From contig CAIIXF020000009.1 in the NCBI GenBank assembly GCA_903813345.2, positions 14,212,347-14,276,346 of the forward strand: a stretch of DNA of 64,000 bases, given 5' to 3'. The notes beneath the pieces are model-generated. The model was not told the origin of the DNA. It searched no databases and saw only the letters and a list, made by a program, of their open reading frames with translations. The DNA is from Owenia fusiformis. Its lineage: Eukaryota; Annelida; Polychaeta; Sabellida; Oweniidae. This document shows positions 35,281 through 47,811 of the stretch, piece by piece; within the stretch, counting starts at the first letter, position 1; each line of letters begins with the position of its first letter. Position numbers and translations under genes: made by a program.

Positions 35281-35448
35281 AATTGTAAACATGCTAATAC
35301 ATACCACCAATTTATTGTAAACATGCTAATACATACCACCAATTTATTGTAAACATGCTAATACATACCACCAATTTATTGTAAACATTCTAATACATAC
35401 CACCAATTTATTGTAAACATGCTAATACATACCACCAATTTATTGTAA
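35281..35448. repeat. 32-bp tandem repeat, 5 copies
   Basis: The unit is TGTAAACATGCTAATACATA then CCACCAATTTAT. Five copies are nearly identical, with one GCTAAT to TCTAAT change in the fourth. Confidence 0.95.
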
Positions 35449-38400
35449 TTGTAAATTGTCATAGCACCTTAAAGAGAATAAAACAAAGAGAATTCTAACA
35501 TAAACATCATTGTTCACCTTTGTATAACATAGGAGGGGAAGTGTGGTGGGAGGAGGATATGCACCACTTGGTTTTATACTTGTATAACCAAACTCAAGGC
35601 TGTAGCCTTACTACATACATGTACCTGTAGTACAATATACATGTAGTTGCTTAAGCCCATGATTTATATGGTGTAAGTTGTTCTTTGATCTATCTTAATG
35701 ATTTACAAATGTTATGATTTAAATTTAAAGTTTAGGTTCATCTGGGAAAACAATGGATTAAATACAGGTGATCAATTGTAGCATAACTTCAGTTTAGAAA
35801 CTTCAAAGATTGTTCCACCAGAGAGACTGCACTAAGCCTTAATACAGGCAGCTTTCCTTTGATCCTATGAGTGATTGAACTTTTAATATTAGTAACATTA
35901 AATATCTTTTTAAAAAATGTTTAAATATATATGTATAGTATTTAAAAACATTTAAGAAAATGAAGGTATAAAATCCTTTTTCAAAATATGAATCCAAAAT
36001 TGCCATAGGTATCAGCTTTAAATTATTTCAACTGACCGGGTAAAATAGTGCGCTGAATAAAGTTACCTGTCAAAATTAATAACAAATTATACCTTGATTC
36101 CTTGTAGTTATTCTAAATAATTGTAAACTGTTTTTGAAACTTGATAAAAATTGAATTAAATTGATCTCGGAAAATTGCACACCCTGTGTGTGTTTACCTC
36201 CTCACTTAGAGCCAACTGTAGCTCTACATTGTTAAATATAACAAGTCAATCTTGCAAATGTACCAATTTAAGGTAACTTTATCTCTAACTGTTTTGCATG
36301 TTTCAAAACAAAAACTGACAGCTTTACAATAGTATATTTAATGGGGAGGGGATCTGCTTGAAAAGCATCGTATTTTTTAGAAATAGTTGATCTTCTCAGG
36401 TTTCAAAGTGTGTTGAAATGTAGGCGGATATGAAGTACATATGGTGCATATCTACTGGAGGATATGATTACCATTTCTACAGTTACAAGTTATTTTCACA
36501 TTGTTGATTTTTGTGAAATTAATTTTTAAAGGTTGGGTATCGTGTATCTTTAAACTATGTGTGCATGTCTTTGGGGTATAGGTGAGTGAGTTTGGGAAAT
36601 TTTAGAATTCCAGAGAGGCAAAACGAACCTCGATTGTTACATTTTTATTATGTAGTTTTTCAGTCCAAATGGATACATCCGGGGGATACATATAAAGGGA
36701 CATGGGGTCTATGGGGAATCTCCCCGAACTAGAAGTCACATTTTCAAAATAATAAATTTTCAAGGTTGATTAACAATTTTCGGAATCATATTTCTAGATG
36801 TTTTTTTTTCATGTAGACTTCAAATATGACATCACTTTGCCTGAAATTTGAATATTTAATGACGTAAATCAAGTTTATTTCTACTCGCATCTAGTCTAAT
36901 AGGTGCTTGTTATTTTAACATTAAACATATTTTCTTCTCAAACATTGTCAAGTTCAAATTAGGCCATTCTTGGTCCAAGGGTATTTCAATTTTTCCAAAA
37001 GCTTGCGAGGCCCGATTTTGAAAGAAGAAATTAGGCCCTGTTAGAATATCAGGAAAATCATACCATTGCATTCATGAAACTATTCAACAAATATTCATGA
37101 TGCTCTTCATAAGCACAGTGGTTAATACAAATCTTTTATTTAGACTCAAAATCACGGATAATACGATTAACAAATCGTTGAACAAACGCGGGGCTTTATG
37201 TCGTGCGTTCTGCACGCGCTTCTTTTATATTGCCAAGATTTGTTATTTTAGTCCCTTTATTGTACCATCCTTTGGCTTTAACATATGTACACAGATATTC
37301 AGTGACGGATTTCCTGGGCAAACTTTGCTGGTGTATAAGACATTGTCCAACACCCTTACTGGATCAAGCTCTATACAGACAGGTACTTTCACCCCTTGAA
37401 CTCCGCCAAAGTTTTTTCTTTCACTTTTAAATACCATGGGGGATTATGTTATTTGCTCATTGCTATAATACATAATTAGGGATTCAATGGTTAGGTTCTG
37501 AAGTGCAGATGTCATTATAATTGATATTTATCTTCTATGATTGAGGCATTGGCTGAATTAATTTTTCCGACTACCACTAAGTTACTTTCCGATTGTAAAT
37601 AATTCTTTTATAGACAGTTTTAAACAAACTTTATCAGATTCCGACGTTGAAAGTGTTGGTTTTCACTAGGGACTTTCATTACTACATTTCAATATACTTG
37701 GAAAGTTTAGCTTTGCTGGCCCTATCAGTCGCTTCTTCCTCGATCTCAGTATTTGTATCAATTGTCATGCCATCATATTCGTTTTTTCAATAGCAGTTAT
37801 ATTATTTTATTTAGATTAAAAAAAGTCGTCATTAAACTCTCCCTTTATACCAGAGCAATATAAAAACGTTCAAGCTATTGTTAAATGAAAATCTGCATTC
37901 TAATTACAGTCTTATTAAAACTATATAATATCGGTCGTTAATCAGTATTCAGTTATTTCCACAGGGACCTCTTGCTTGCCATATGTTTCTATGGCTAAAC
38001 CCATCAAAGCTAATCTGGTAATGATACTGTACAAAGCTAAATCTTTTGTTTGGATTAAACTAATCTAGCATCTTGAAGTTTTATTTTATTGCAGTTTCTC
38101 GTCAGGTTGTGTAATAAAAAAGGTGGTTGATTTTTTTCATGACTATAGAAATGCAGCAATTCGTTGATAGATCGATCGATTGTCCCAGCTTTATAATACC
38201 TGAATTGAAAAATATGTACATCATCAATCGTTACTACATGAGACCCTGTTTTAATGTTTTAGAGTGAGGACAATAGGAGGTTTAATGCTATCAAGAATCT
38301 TGATATAAAGAAGGAGGCATTCAATAGGGAGATCTCTTCGCAATAAGAACTGAGCCTGTAAGAATGAGTGCAGCTTTTGTTTAAATTTTCTTTGGGAAGG

Positions 38401-41400
38401 AAGTACATAATTAGGCGTTTTGTGTTGTTTTTTACGATTTCCATTATTTGGGATTATAAATTGAATTTTTAACTATCCTATTATTTTATCGAGGCTACTT
38501 TTATATTAAGTGCAAAATGAGGCTCAATTTTCAAATATATTCTTATTGTTCGATTAGATCTTTTCTAATGCCATTTAGTGGCTGCACGGCACAAAACATA
38601 GCCAACCTTGAAAAATAGCTTTCTATCGGTACATAAGACACCATTGGTGCGGATCGCCAGCAAGAAATTCTGCTTGAAATTATATTTTGATTTATTGCTG
38701 GTTTTGTGATGATTATTTTTTTGGTCATGCAGAGCTAATTCAGAATTGCGGTTATGGTTTAATTTTATTTGAAGAATTGCGCTCGCGAGTATGCCTCAGT
38801 CACCTGCCTTCAATTGGGCCTCGGGTCAGTCTCATAGCGAATATCAGGAATATCGGAATCGCCAAATGTCTTTTCAAGCATATTAACGCCTTTTTCAAAA
38901 CACTTTTTTGTTCGATCATACGATGATTTGATGACAAGTGTAGTTTTAGCAACTACGTTTTAGACCGAACATAATGGAGGAACCGTCGCTGATTTCTTAA
39001 TTGACAAAACAGGGTAAATTGACGCGATGCTTGCGTTCATGGTCGTTGAATGACACCATGAGTGTATCATGATAAAAAACTGAAGATATATTCGGCGAAG
39101 ATTGATCTCTCGCCAGTTATTTCTTGTGCCTTGTGATTCCATACCCTGTGTTGATGAAAGATTGTATGGTACTTGTAATCTAAATGTGATGACATTCTCA
39201 TTATATATTGACATCCTACTAATAGCCCCTTCTTTCTTTATTTTAATGAAACAGTGTGTAAAATTTCATTATAAGGTGGCAAAACGCTTCGATGATGATT
39301 GCAGGCCTGCCTCAACCCAGTTGTGCCCGACCCCAGGCGAAAATCTAAACTGTATTGGAATATCATATTTGCGTTTTTATTGTTTATGATAGTTCTATAA
39401 TGTGATAAGAACCGCGCGTATGAGATTTAGTTTTAATGAGTTTCCACGCCCATAACGCTAATTCAAATTTGACATTGCTGGAAGCAAAAAATAAGATTTT
39501 TGGAGGATGTTGCACGTATTTCTACAACCGTTCGGTCTTGGTCGTTCTGATACTCGCCACATGTTTCTGTTTTCAAACTTGTTACAGGGGCGTAGCCAGC
39601 TTTCAGTCAGGGGGCTGCGATCGTGGGATAAGCAAGACAAAATAATTTTTAAGATTTGTTTTGAATTTTACAAAAATTGATGCAACTTCCTTCAAAATTG
39701 AGCTAGACGCTTCAAATAAAAAGCATTTTCAAGCTCTTTTCTTCTTCTATCCAATGGTTCTATTTTTATTGGTTATGGGGGGGGGGTGATCGTACCCATC
39801 GCACCCCTCCTCCTGGCTACGCCTATGCGTTATATGTAGATTTAGAAAGCAACTGATAGAAGGCTATCCTCTCTTATGATGGAATCTGGAAGCAAAAAAT
39901 ATTTACTAGAAGTCATCATCAGAAACCATGTATTAGTGGAAGACCCAGGTCTTCGGATGTTATAATAAGTCGGTGATTACGATATTGGGAAGTCAAAATC
40001 ATCATGCATTTGTAAGACAGAGAGGTGTGATGAGTATCATGATATTTATAGATTATTATGCGAGTCTCAAGTCTTAGAACACACACTATTTCTGACAACT
40101 CCACAAAATTCAGCATCATCATTAAATCAATTAGTGGAGGGTAAAAGTACAGAGTCCTTCAAAGTTGAAAGGTGTGTTTTTGCAATTGATGTTGGGTTGT
40201 CGTTCAGATCCATATCATGACGAATGGGGAATTATATTCTCTCAGATTCTTTGAATTATAAATCTGCGGCCAACGATCATAGCTTTAATATATTCCAAGT
40301 AAAGTACTTTTGAAGTAATTACTTATATAAAAAAAATAAAGTCAATGATCAAGTGGATGCGTGCTATGACCATTGCTTTTGAATCCCTAATCGGTTCTAA
40401 AGAACTATTACTAATGTTGAAGTTTTTATTGATTAATGGCGGTTTTCTCAACACATCTCGACGTGCCTTCAAAAATGGAATTAACTTCGTCTAAATTATA
40501 TCACTTTTGCTTGTTTATAAAAAAGTGGCCTATGAATCACTTGTGGGGTTTTGAGTACGACAACGCGTGCATAAAACGTGACTCGTGCGCCATGAATTGA
40601 AAGACGCGCATTTACCATAAAAAACAATCAGAAATCTGGAGACCCCGACAGTGATGGGGCAAAGATTATCTCGAAACTAGCTTGGATTATTGCTATCACA
40701 ATGATCTCTACAAGATGAGCATCCTCACATCTCTCAGCCACTCTTACTTTTCAATGCGTAACGTGACACATCTCGTTTGTCCGTACCCCCGACAGAAGAC
40801 CAAAAACAAAGGCGCTAATTAACAATCCTCATCACTGCCAGACGCATGCTGTTTGTAATACGACTGTTATTGATATTATCATTTGAAAAATCATTTGTTG
40901 TACTTTTTGTCAACTTTGAAAAACTTGTGGCCTATTATTTGAGTAAATTGCACTTTTTAATTGCTTTGGTTATTGACGTTTTCAAAACTTCTTCATCAGC
41001 AACGTACTCAGAATCGTACATAGTTGGTGCCTGATTGTAGGCTTTAATGTTTCTTACGCACCAATGCTTCCAATAGCCATTATAACAACAACTGTATAAC
41101 TTTCATATTCGTTACAGGTTGTTGCCCAAGGATAATGTTTTGGCGGAATCAAATCACTGTAAAGATACGGACGTATTGGTCATTGGTATTTACGGAAATT
41201 AGCAGAAGATATTACTATCAGACTTACCACTAGTATTTTCTATTTTCAATTTAAAAAGAATTGAAATAAAAAGGACCAATATCATGCGGAACAATGTGGA
41301 CAAGAGCAACTTAATGTTCATTTAGCAAATCGTGCTTTCCCTTGCCTATCTAAGCACTTCGATATTTCACAGTTGTCTTCCCACAATACAAGGATCTGCG

Positions 41401-42078
41401 ATGGCTTTCCTTTACTCTGTTTTTCGTATTTGATGACCTTGATCCTTTTTGACGTTAACCACCTTTTAAATTTTCTAGATTCTTTGATGATTTATCTACG
41501 CGATAAAAATTTGTTCTGGTGCCGATCAATTGTAAATAAAAATCCCCAAATCGTTGATTACACTAATTACAAATAATTTCCGCCATAACATGACGAAACA
41601 TTACTCCGTCCCGAGCGACGGTTCTTGTAATCTAAATCGGAGGATAACTAAAGCCTTATTGAGAGGCGTATCCGTGCTCGTGCAAGCGAAACATTGATTA
41701 TCAATTACCTCTACACGTTCCGCTAATCCCGACTGCAGAGGTGAGTCGTGGAACAAGAAGGCACGTTACGCTTCACAAGAGCCCGAGAGAGGAAGGTGGA
41801 GGCCAAAGGTATCGTTCCTCATTCTAATTAATCCAAGTTTAATTTGTGGTCCACACTGAAGTGTTCATCTGAATCCCGATACTTTTCTGCAGGTGAGAGA
41901 CTCTAAAACACGATGATTCGAATTGGGAAGCAAGTTTATCGGGATTTATCAGATTCTATATAAAATGTTAATGCTACATGAATCATTTAACGTAAAGTTT
42001 TAGTGTGTTTGATGAGGAATTGAGGACGTTGTATATTTGGCGTATTGACATTGTGGCTTGTGGGATAAGAACAGTAAA
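35449..42078. other. Intergenic region, no gene recognised
   Basis: No ORF or splice-linked exon set in this 6.6 kb resembles a protein I recognise. From about 40540 the sequence is less AT-rich and has more CpG. At 41730-41895 there are splice-donor-like CTGCAGAGGTGAGT and TTTTCTGCAGGTGAGAG, which could mark a non-coding or 5' UTR exon. One hAT-like MITE lies at 39585-39827. A gene-poor flank is common beside developmental regulators such as the bHLH gene at 48839. Confidence 0.5.
39585..39827. mobile_element. MITE with CAGGGGCGTAGCCAG ends
   Basis: It starts CAGGGGCGTAGCCAGC and ends CTGGCTACGCCTATG, giving inverted ends of about 15 bp around a non-coding interior with a G run at 39778. 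Such ends are widespread in invertebrate non-autonomous DNA elements, possibly hAT-like. No clear 8-bp target duplication remains. Confidence 0.6.
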
Positions 42079-42186
42079 ATGGAGTGCTTCTGTGTGTTTT
42101 TGCTTATGATGGTGACGATGCTATCAATGTCATGGTCGGTTGTGCACTGTGTCGATGAATCTGTTAGGATTTTGCAATTGTGCTAG
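41955..42186 (+). other. TATA-like box and 35-codon signal-peptide-like ORF entering the 30-bp array
   Basis: A TATA-like CTATATAAAA lies at 41955-41964. The ATG at 42079 opens a 35-codon frame starting MECFCVFLLMMVTMLSMSWS, a short N-terminus then a strongly hydrophobic core like a secretion signal. It runs directly into VVHCVDESVRI, in the same register as the decapeptide VHCVSESVRI read from the array further right. A TAG ends it at 42184-42186. It could be the 5' end of a broken or spliced secreted repeat protein, or chance. No family is recognised. Confidence 0.25.
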
Positions 42187-43690
42187 TAAATCTGTTTGGA
42201 CTGTCCACTGTGCTAGTGAATCTGTTAGGATTGTGAACTATTTCAGAGAATCTGTTAGGACATGCATTGTGTCAGTGAATTTGTTAGAATGTGCACTGTG
42301 TCAGTGAATCTGTTAGAATGTGCACTGTGTCAGTGAATCTGTTAGAATTGTGCACTGTGTCAGTGAATCTGTTAGGATTGTACATTGTGCTAGTGAATCT
42401 CTTTGGATTGCGCACTGTGTCAGTGAATTTGTTAGGATTGTGCACTGTGTCAGTGAATCTGTTAGAATGTGCACTGTGTCAGTGAATCTGTTAGGATTGT
42501 ACATTGTGCTAGTGAATCTCTTTGGATTGCGCACTGTGTCAGTGAATTTGTTAGGATTGTGCACTGTGTCAGTGAATCTGTTAGAATGTGCACTGTGTCA
42601 GTGAATCTGTTAGAATTGTGCACTGTGTCAGTGAATCTGTTAGGATTGTACATTGTGCTAGTGAATCTCTTTGGATTGCGCACTATGTCAGTGAATTTGT
42701 TAGGATTGTGCACTGTGTCAGTGTATCTGTTAGGATTGTGCACTGTGTCAATGAATCTGTTAGGATTGTGCGCTCTGTCAGTGAATCTGTTAGAATTGTG
42801 CGCTCTGTCAGGGAATCTGTTAGGAGAGTGCACTGTGTCAGTGAATCTGTTAGAATTGTGCACTGTGTCAGTGAATCTGTTAGAATTGTGCGCTCTGTCA
42901 GGGAATCTGTTAGGAGAGTGCACTGTGTCAGTGAATCTGTTAGAATTGAGCACTGTGTCAGTGAATCTGTTAGGAGAGAGCACTGTTTCAGTGAATCTGT
43001 TAGAATTGTGCACTGTGTCAGTGAATCTGTTAGGAGAGTGCACTGTGTCAGTGAATCTGTTAGAATTGAGCACTGTGTCAGTGAATCTGTTAGGAGAGAG
43101 CACTGTTTCAGTGAATCTGTTAGAATTGTGCACTGTGTCAGGGAATCTGTTAGGAGAGTGCACTGTGTCAGTGAATCTGTTAGAATTGTGCACTGTGTCA
43201 GTGAATCTGTTAGAATTGTGCGCTCTGTCAGGGAATCTGTTAGGAGAGTGCACTGTGTCAGTGAATCTGTTAGAATTGAGCACTGTGTCAGTGAATCTGT
43301 TAGGAGAGAGCACTGTTTCAGTGAATCTGTTAGAATTGTGCACTGTGTCAGTGAATCTGTTAGGAGAGTGCACTGTGTCAGTGAATCTGTTAGAATTGTG
43401 CACTGTGTCAGTGAATCTGTTAGAATTGTGCGCTCTGTCAGGGAATCTGTTAGGAGAGTGCACTGTGTCAGTGAATCTGTTAGAATTGAGCACTGTGTCA
43501 GTGGATCTGTTAGGAGAGAGCACTGTTTCAGTGAATCTGTTAGAATTGTGCACTGTGTCAGTGAATCTGTTAGGAGAGTGCACTGTGTCAGTGAATCTGT
43601 TAGAATTGTGCACTGTGTCAGTGAATCTGTTAGGAGAGTGCACTGTGTCAGTGAATCTGTTAGAATTGTGCTCTGTGTCAGCGAATTTGT
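42140..43690. repeat. 30-bp tandem array with higher-order structure
   Basis: About 50 copies of a unit of CACTGTGTCAGTGAATCTGT followed by TAGAATTGTG. Variants alternate TAGAATTGTG, TAGGAGAGTG, TAGAATTGAG and TAGGAGAGAG, CACTGTGTCA with CGCTCTGTCA or CACTGTTTCA. The block starting CGCTCTGTCAGGGAATCTGT recurs at 42891, 43221 and 43431, so higher-order periods are multiples of 30. Left of about 42600 some units are 29 bp and break frame. From about 42600 the units are exact 30-mers, leaving long open frames on both strands. Confidence 0.97.
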
Positions 43691-44110
43691 CAGGTTTCGG
43701 TGAATTTGTTCAGTCTGTGCATTGTATTAGTGAATATATTAGGATTGTGCATTGTGCATGTGAATTTGTTAGGACTGTGCAATGAGCAATGTGCTAGTGA
43801 ATTTATTAGGATTGTGCATTGTGCTAGTGAATTTGTTAGGACTGTGCATTGTGCTAGTAAATTTGTTAGGACTGTGCATTGTGCTAGTAAATTTGTTAGG
43901 ACTGTGCATTGTGCTAGTGAATTTATTAGGATTGTGCATTGTACTTGTGAATTTGTTAGGAATGTGCATTGTGCTAGTGAATTTGTTAGTACTGTGCATT
44001 GTGCTAGTGAATTTGTTAGGATTGTGCATTGTGCTAGTGATTTTGTTAGAACTGTGCATTGTGTAACACGTGAATCTGTTAGGATATTGTATTGTGCCAA
44101 TGATCTCATG
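43690..44110. repeat. Diverged 30-bp tandem array
   Basis: The same array continues with a different subfamily unit, GTGCATTGTGCTAGTGAATT followed by TGTTAGGACT, about 13 copies. It is clearly related to the 30-bp unit on the left but diverged at about a quarter of positions. Confidence 0.93.
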
Positions 44111-45062
44111 GGTTGTGCATCGTGTCCGTGGTTCTTTGGGAGTTGTACATTGCGTTAGTGGATGTGTGAGGCTTTTGTATTGTGTTGTGGATCTGTGGGA
44201 GTTGTACATTGCGTTAGTGGACGTGTGAGGCATGTATATTGTGTTGTGGATCTGTGGGAGTTGTGCATTGCGTTAGTGGACGTGTGAGGCATGTGCATTG
44301 TGTTGTGGATCTGTGGGAGTTGTACATTGCGTTAGTGGACGTGTGAGGCATGTGCATTGTGTTGTGGATTTGTGAGAGTTATACATTGCGTTAGTGGACG
44401 TGTGAGACATGTGCATTGTGTTGTGGATCTGTGGGAGTTGTACATTGCGTTAGTGGACGTGTGAGGCATGTGCATTGTGTTGTGGATCTGTGGGAGTTGT
44501 ACATTGCGTTAGTGGACGTGTGAGGCATGTGCATTGTGTTGTGGATTTGTGAGGCATGTATATTGTGTTGTGGATCTGTGGGAGTTGTGCATTGCGTTAG
44601 TGGACGTGTGAGGCATGTGCATTGTGTTGTGGATCTGTGGGAGTTGTACATTGCGTTAGTGGACGTGTGAGGCATGTGCATTGTGTTGTGGATTTGTGAG
44701 AGTTATACATTGCGTTAGTGGACGTGTGAGACATGTGCATTGTGTTGTGGATCTGTGGGAGTTGTATATTGCGTTAGTGGACGTGTGAGGCATGTGCATT
44801 GTGTTGTGGATCTGTGGGAGTTGTACATTGCGTTAGTGGACGTGTGAGGCATGTGCATTGTGTTGTGGATTTGTGAGAGTTATACATTGCGTTAGTGGAC
44901 GTGTGAGGCTTTTGTATTGTGTTTTGGATCTGTGGGAGTTGTACATTGCGTTAGTGGACATGTGAGGCATGTGTATTGTGTTGTGGATCTGTGGGAGTTG
45001 TATATTGCGTTAGTGGACGTGTGAGGCATGTGCATTGTGTTGTGGATCTGTGGTATTTGTGG
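44110..45062. repeat. 59-bp tandem array (dimerised 30-bp unit)
   Basis: About 15 copies of a 59-bp unit made of two diverged halves: GTTGTACATTGCGTTAGTGG with ACGTGTGAGG, and CATGTGCATTGTGTTGTGGA with TCTGTGGGA. Each half still aligns to the 30-bp unit, so this looks like a dimer of the neighbouring monomer that then spread. The + strand is strikingly G/T-rich throughout. Confidence 0.93.
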
Positions 45063-46069
45063 AACGTTTTAGTGTCCTTTGGGGGTTGTGCATTGTTTAA
45101 ATTGATCTGTGAGTGTTTCCCATTGTGTGAGTACATCTTTAGTGAATGTTCATCTCTAATTTATTCATATGTAGATTGCTATACCATTGCATGCTATACG
45201 TGTCGTCGCCCCATTCATGTCTTCGGTTTCAATGGCGCAGTTTTGTCATATACATAACATGAACTGAGTAAAGCTAATTGTTTATAGCTAAAAGTTCATG
45301 AGATTGCTAATTAAATGTGGGAGCAACCCGTGCGATCTTGGGACATAAAATATATACAAGGTGTTAGAGTTGATGATGAGCTATTTGAATGCAGTTACGA
45401 AGCCATTGTCATTTAAACCAACATCGTCATTTTGTGGCTTTTAAGCCGCGTGCATAAAGCACGAGATTGGAAGTTCTATCAACATATTTATATACAATCA
45501 CCACTAAAAACCACATTAAAAGACATGCAATAAACACGATGAGGACTTCATCAATAAGATATTTAGATACAATTTAAAATAAAATCAGTTGTTGCACGCT
45601 TAGTTCTTGTTTTTTTAAATATTATGAAGAATGTCATTTTCTGTCATTAATTTGATGAGTATGTGCAGCATGTCTTGTAAAATACCAGTCTTCTATCTGA
45701 TCGCTTACTTTTAGAATAAATTCATTTCGCGGAATATTTTTATGTTTTAAAAACAATCTAACTAAATAGTTAAGTGTTGGATACTGTCAAATTTAAGTTA
45801 AATACCACTGTTTCTATTAGATTGTTCTTTGCATCGCTTTAATTTTCATCAAGCGAAATATATTTGATATGTCGAAAACATCAGATTTAATTAATAAAAT
45901 CATAAACTCAAACCAATTAACAATTAACCAACTCAGTGATTTCTTCTTTCCATAAATTGTATCTGAAACCTGTTCCTGAATTTTATTTTTTATCCTCTTG
46001 ATTTTTATTCATAGGTGTGTAGTCCTAACGACAGGTTAGTAATAGGTGCCGATACCTCGATAAAGGAGG

Positions 46070-46096
46070 CACGTGATCTAACAGGTCCCGCACGTG
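46070..46096. promoter_or_regulatory. Paired CACGTG E-boxes
   Basis: Two perfect CACGTG hexamers (46070-46075 and 46091-46096) are 21 bp apart, two helical turns, in a short GC-richer patch (GGCACGTGATC and CGCACGTGCCCC). CACGTG is the binding core of several bHLH repressors and activators. A role in regulating the bHLH gene 2.7 kb away is only inference. Confidence 0.3.
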
Positions 46097-47209
46097 CCCC
46101 TATAGCTATTTGCCATTAGAAGGGCTATAATGTAATCTTGGGATTACTAGATCACTTTCCTGGATTACAATAGAAACAATTGTTTAACGAACTAATCATG
46201 TAATTTTGTTATTTATCATGTTACTTAAAAAGCGCTAAATGTTCGTCTGGTGGAAAGCGAAACCACTCGATTTACACTATCATTTCAAACTTTCAATTTA
46301 ATTAAGTCAAGAGGTAATCCAATGAATGTAACTTGTTTTTCTTTTTGACGTGTTCGATGAAAAAAAGGAAGTGACAATATTAAAGAAACGTGACATGAAC
46401 ATCACTTGAACTTAAACAAATATAGAGTCAAGTCGATCTTGACCTTACACCGACTAAAGCCAAGAGGTGTAATGATGAAGATAAAGTGAAATCAAATTAT
46501 TGTAATTTCGGAATAAACGTTAGGTTAAAGTCAGAAGTTTTGCATCTGACTATTGATAATCATATTATAATATAATCATATTATTATTTGGGTGTTAGAA
46601 AATTCATTGAAAATATTTTTGATATTCATAAACCAGTAAATGTCACAGATAAAACGTGACATTCATCTAAATACGTCTTCCATTTATTTCAATACATGTA
46701 CACTATGTATACGATATGTTCATCGAATAGAAATAATATGAAAACATGTTTTGGCAGCCACAACCCCCGCCACAACCTTGCAACCTGGTCCGAATATAGC
46801 CAGTTTTATATATCTTGGAATAAAGCTATATCATTTTGATTTTGTTATTGGAATGATGGTATGTCATACTGGTAGCATAAAACCAAACGTGAAGTTCTAT
46901 ACATTTATAATGTAAATGTAATGTTATAGAAAAAAATTCAATTTTGGAAATTCATTTACAAAAATGAGAAAAAATGAACGTATTTGTAGTCAATTGATAC
47001 ATCCTATATAAGCTATATTTGTAACCAAATTAATATTTCGAGTCTTAAAACATATTTCTGTCAAAGACCACGCAGCAAAAATTTAGGCACAGGCGAGATT
47101 TAAACCATAGAAATATGAAGTACAATCAAATACAATTTATTCAGGTGTGAATTGTCATTTTTAAAGTATAAGAAAATAGAAATATATCAATATACACAAT
47201 GTATATATT

Positions 47210-47640
47210 TTAGTGAAAAATTCAACCTTTGATATATATGTTTAACAAATGTTCCATTTCGACCACCTAGTATTGATAATGTAATTACTAATTACTTAAA
47301 TTGCCATACTTTGAAAGTATGAAGTCTCATATCTTGGAACCATGAATGATTGATGTGTCCTAAGGTATAAAACTAGTATTAGTGTGAAGATTACATTCTT
47401 GGAAATAAGAAGTTTCTAGTATAAGAAAATAAAGATATAAGTATTTGTATAAGTCTGGGAACTGAAGATTTCGTGTTGAAAAATTAAATCATTTATGTAT
47501 GTAAACTTTAACAAATGTTCCGTTTTTTGACCACTCTGTATTAATGATGAAATTACTAATAATTATTACTTGAATCGTTATAGCTTCAAAAATAGAAAGT
47601 CCCATACTTGGAACCATGGATGAATAACAATATGAAGCTA
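47210..47640. repeat. Diverged direct duplication, period about 280 bp
   Basis: The block with TTTAACAAATGTTCC, TTGACCAC or CGACCACCT, AATTACTAATTA, CTTGGAACCATG and GGATGAAT-like ends at 47225-47350 recurs at 47505-47635. It includes shared GGAAATAAGAAGT segments after each copy. No coding is seen. Confidence 0.6.
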
Positions 47641-47702
47641 ATAAGTATGTCAAGTTAAAGTCTAGGAAATAAGAAGTTAATACCTTGTCAGGTAGGTATG
47701 AA

Positions 47703-47811
47703 GTTAGCCTTGCCCAAGGCTGTGTCTTTTTATTTTATTTTTTTTAAAGTATACAATTGACAATCAATATAAATAAATAAAAGATAATACAGACTTGGGT
47801 AAAGCTATTAA
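47703..47811. mobile_element. Second copy of the TTAGCCTTGCCCAAG MITE
   Basis: It begins TTAGCCTTGCCCAAGGCT and ends ACTTGGGTAAAGCTA, with TCTTTTTATTTTA opposite AAATAAATAAAAGA between the ends. It corresponds to the 103-bp element at 14863 but is diverged, and no clean target duplication is visible. Confidence 0.55.

Noticed and set aside
37097-39389. Several 60-100-codon frames in the intergenic region
   Set aside because: No family resemblance, no phase-linked exons, and lengths expected by chance.
42462-43785. Open frames of 393 (-), 438 (+) and 371 (+) codons as independent genes
   Set aside because: A 30-bp unit without internal stops leaves several frames open by itself. No conserved domain. 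Only the leader-linked frame is kept as a hypothesis.
43690-45136. Further 90-154-codon frames on both strands in the 30/59-bp arrays
   Set aside because: They are shadows of tandem repeats, with no domain or splice context.
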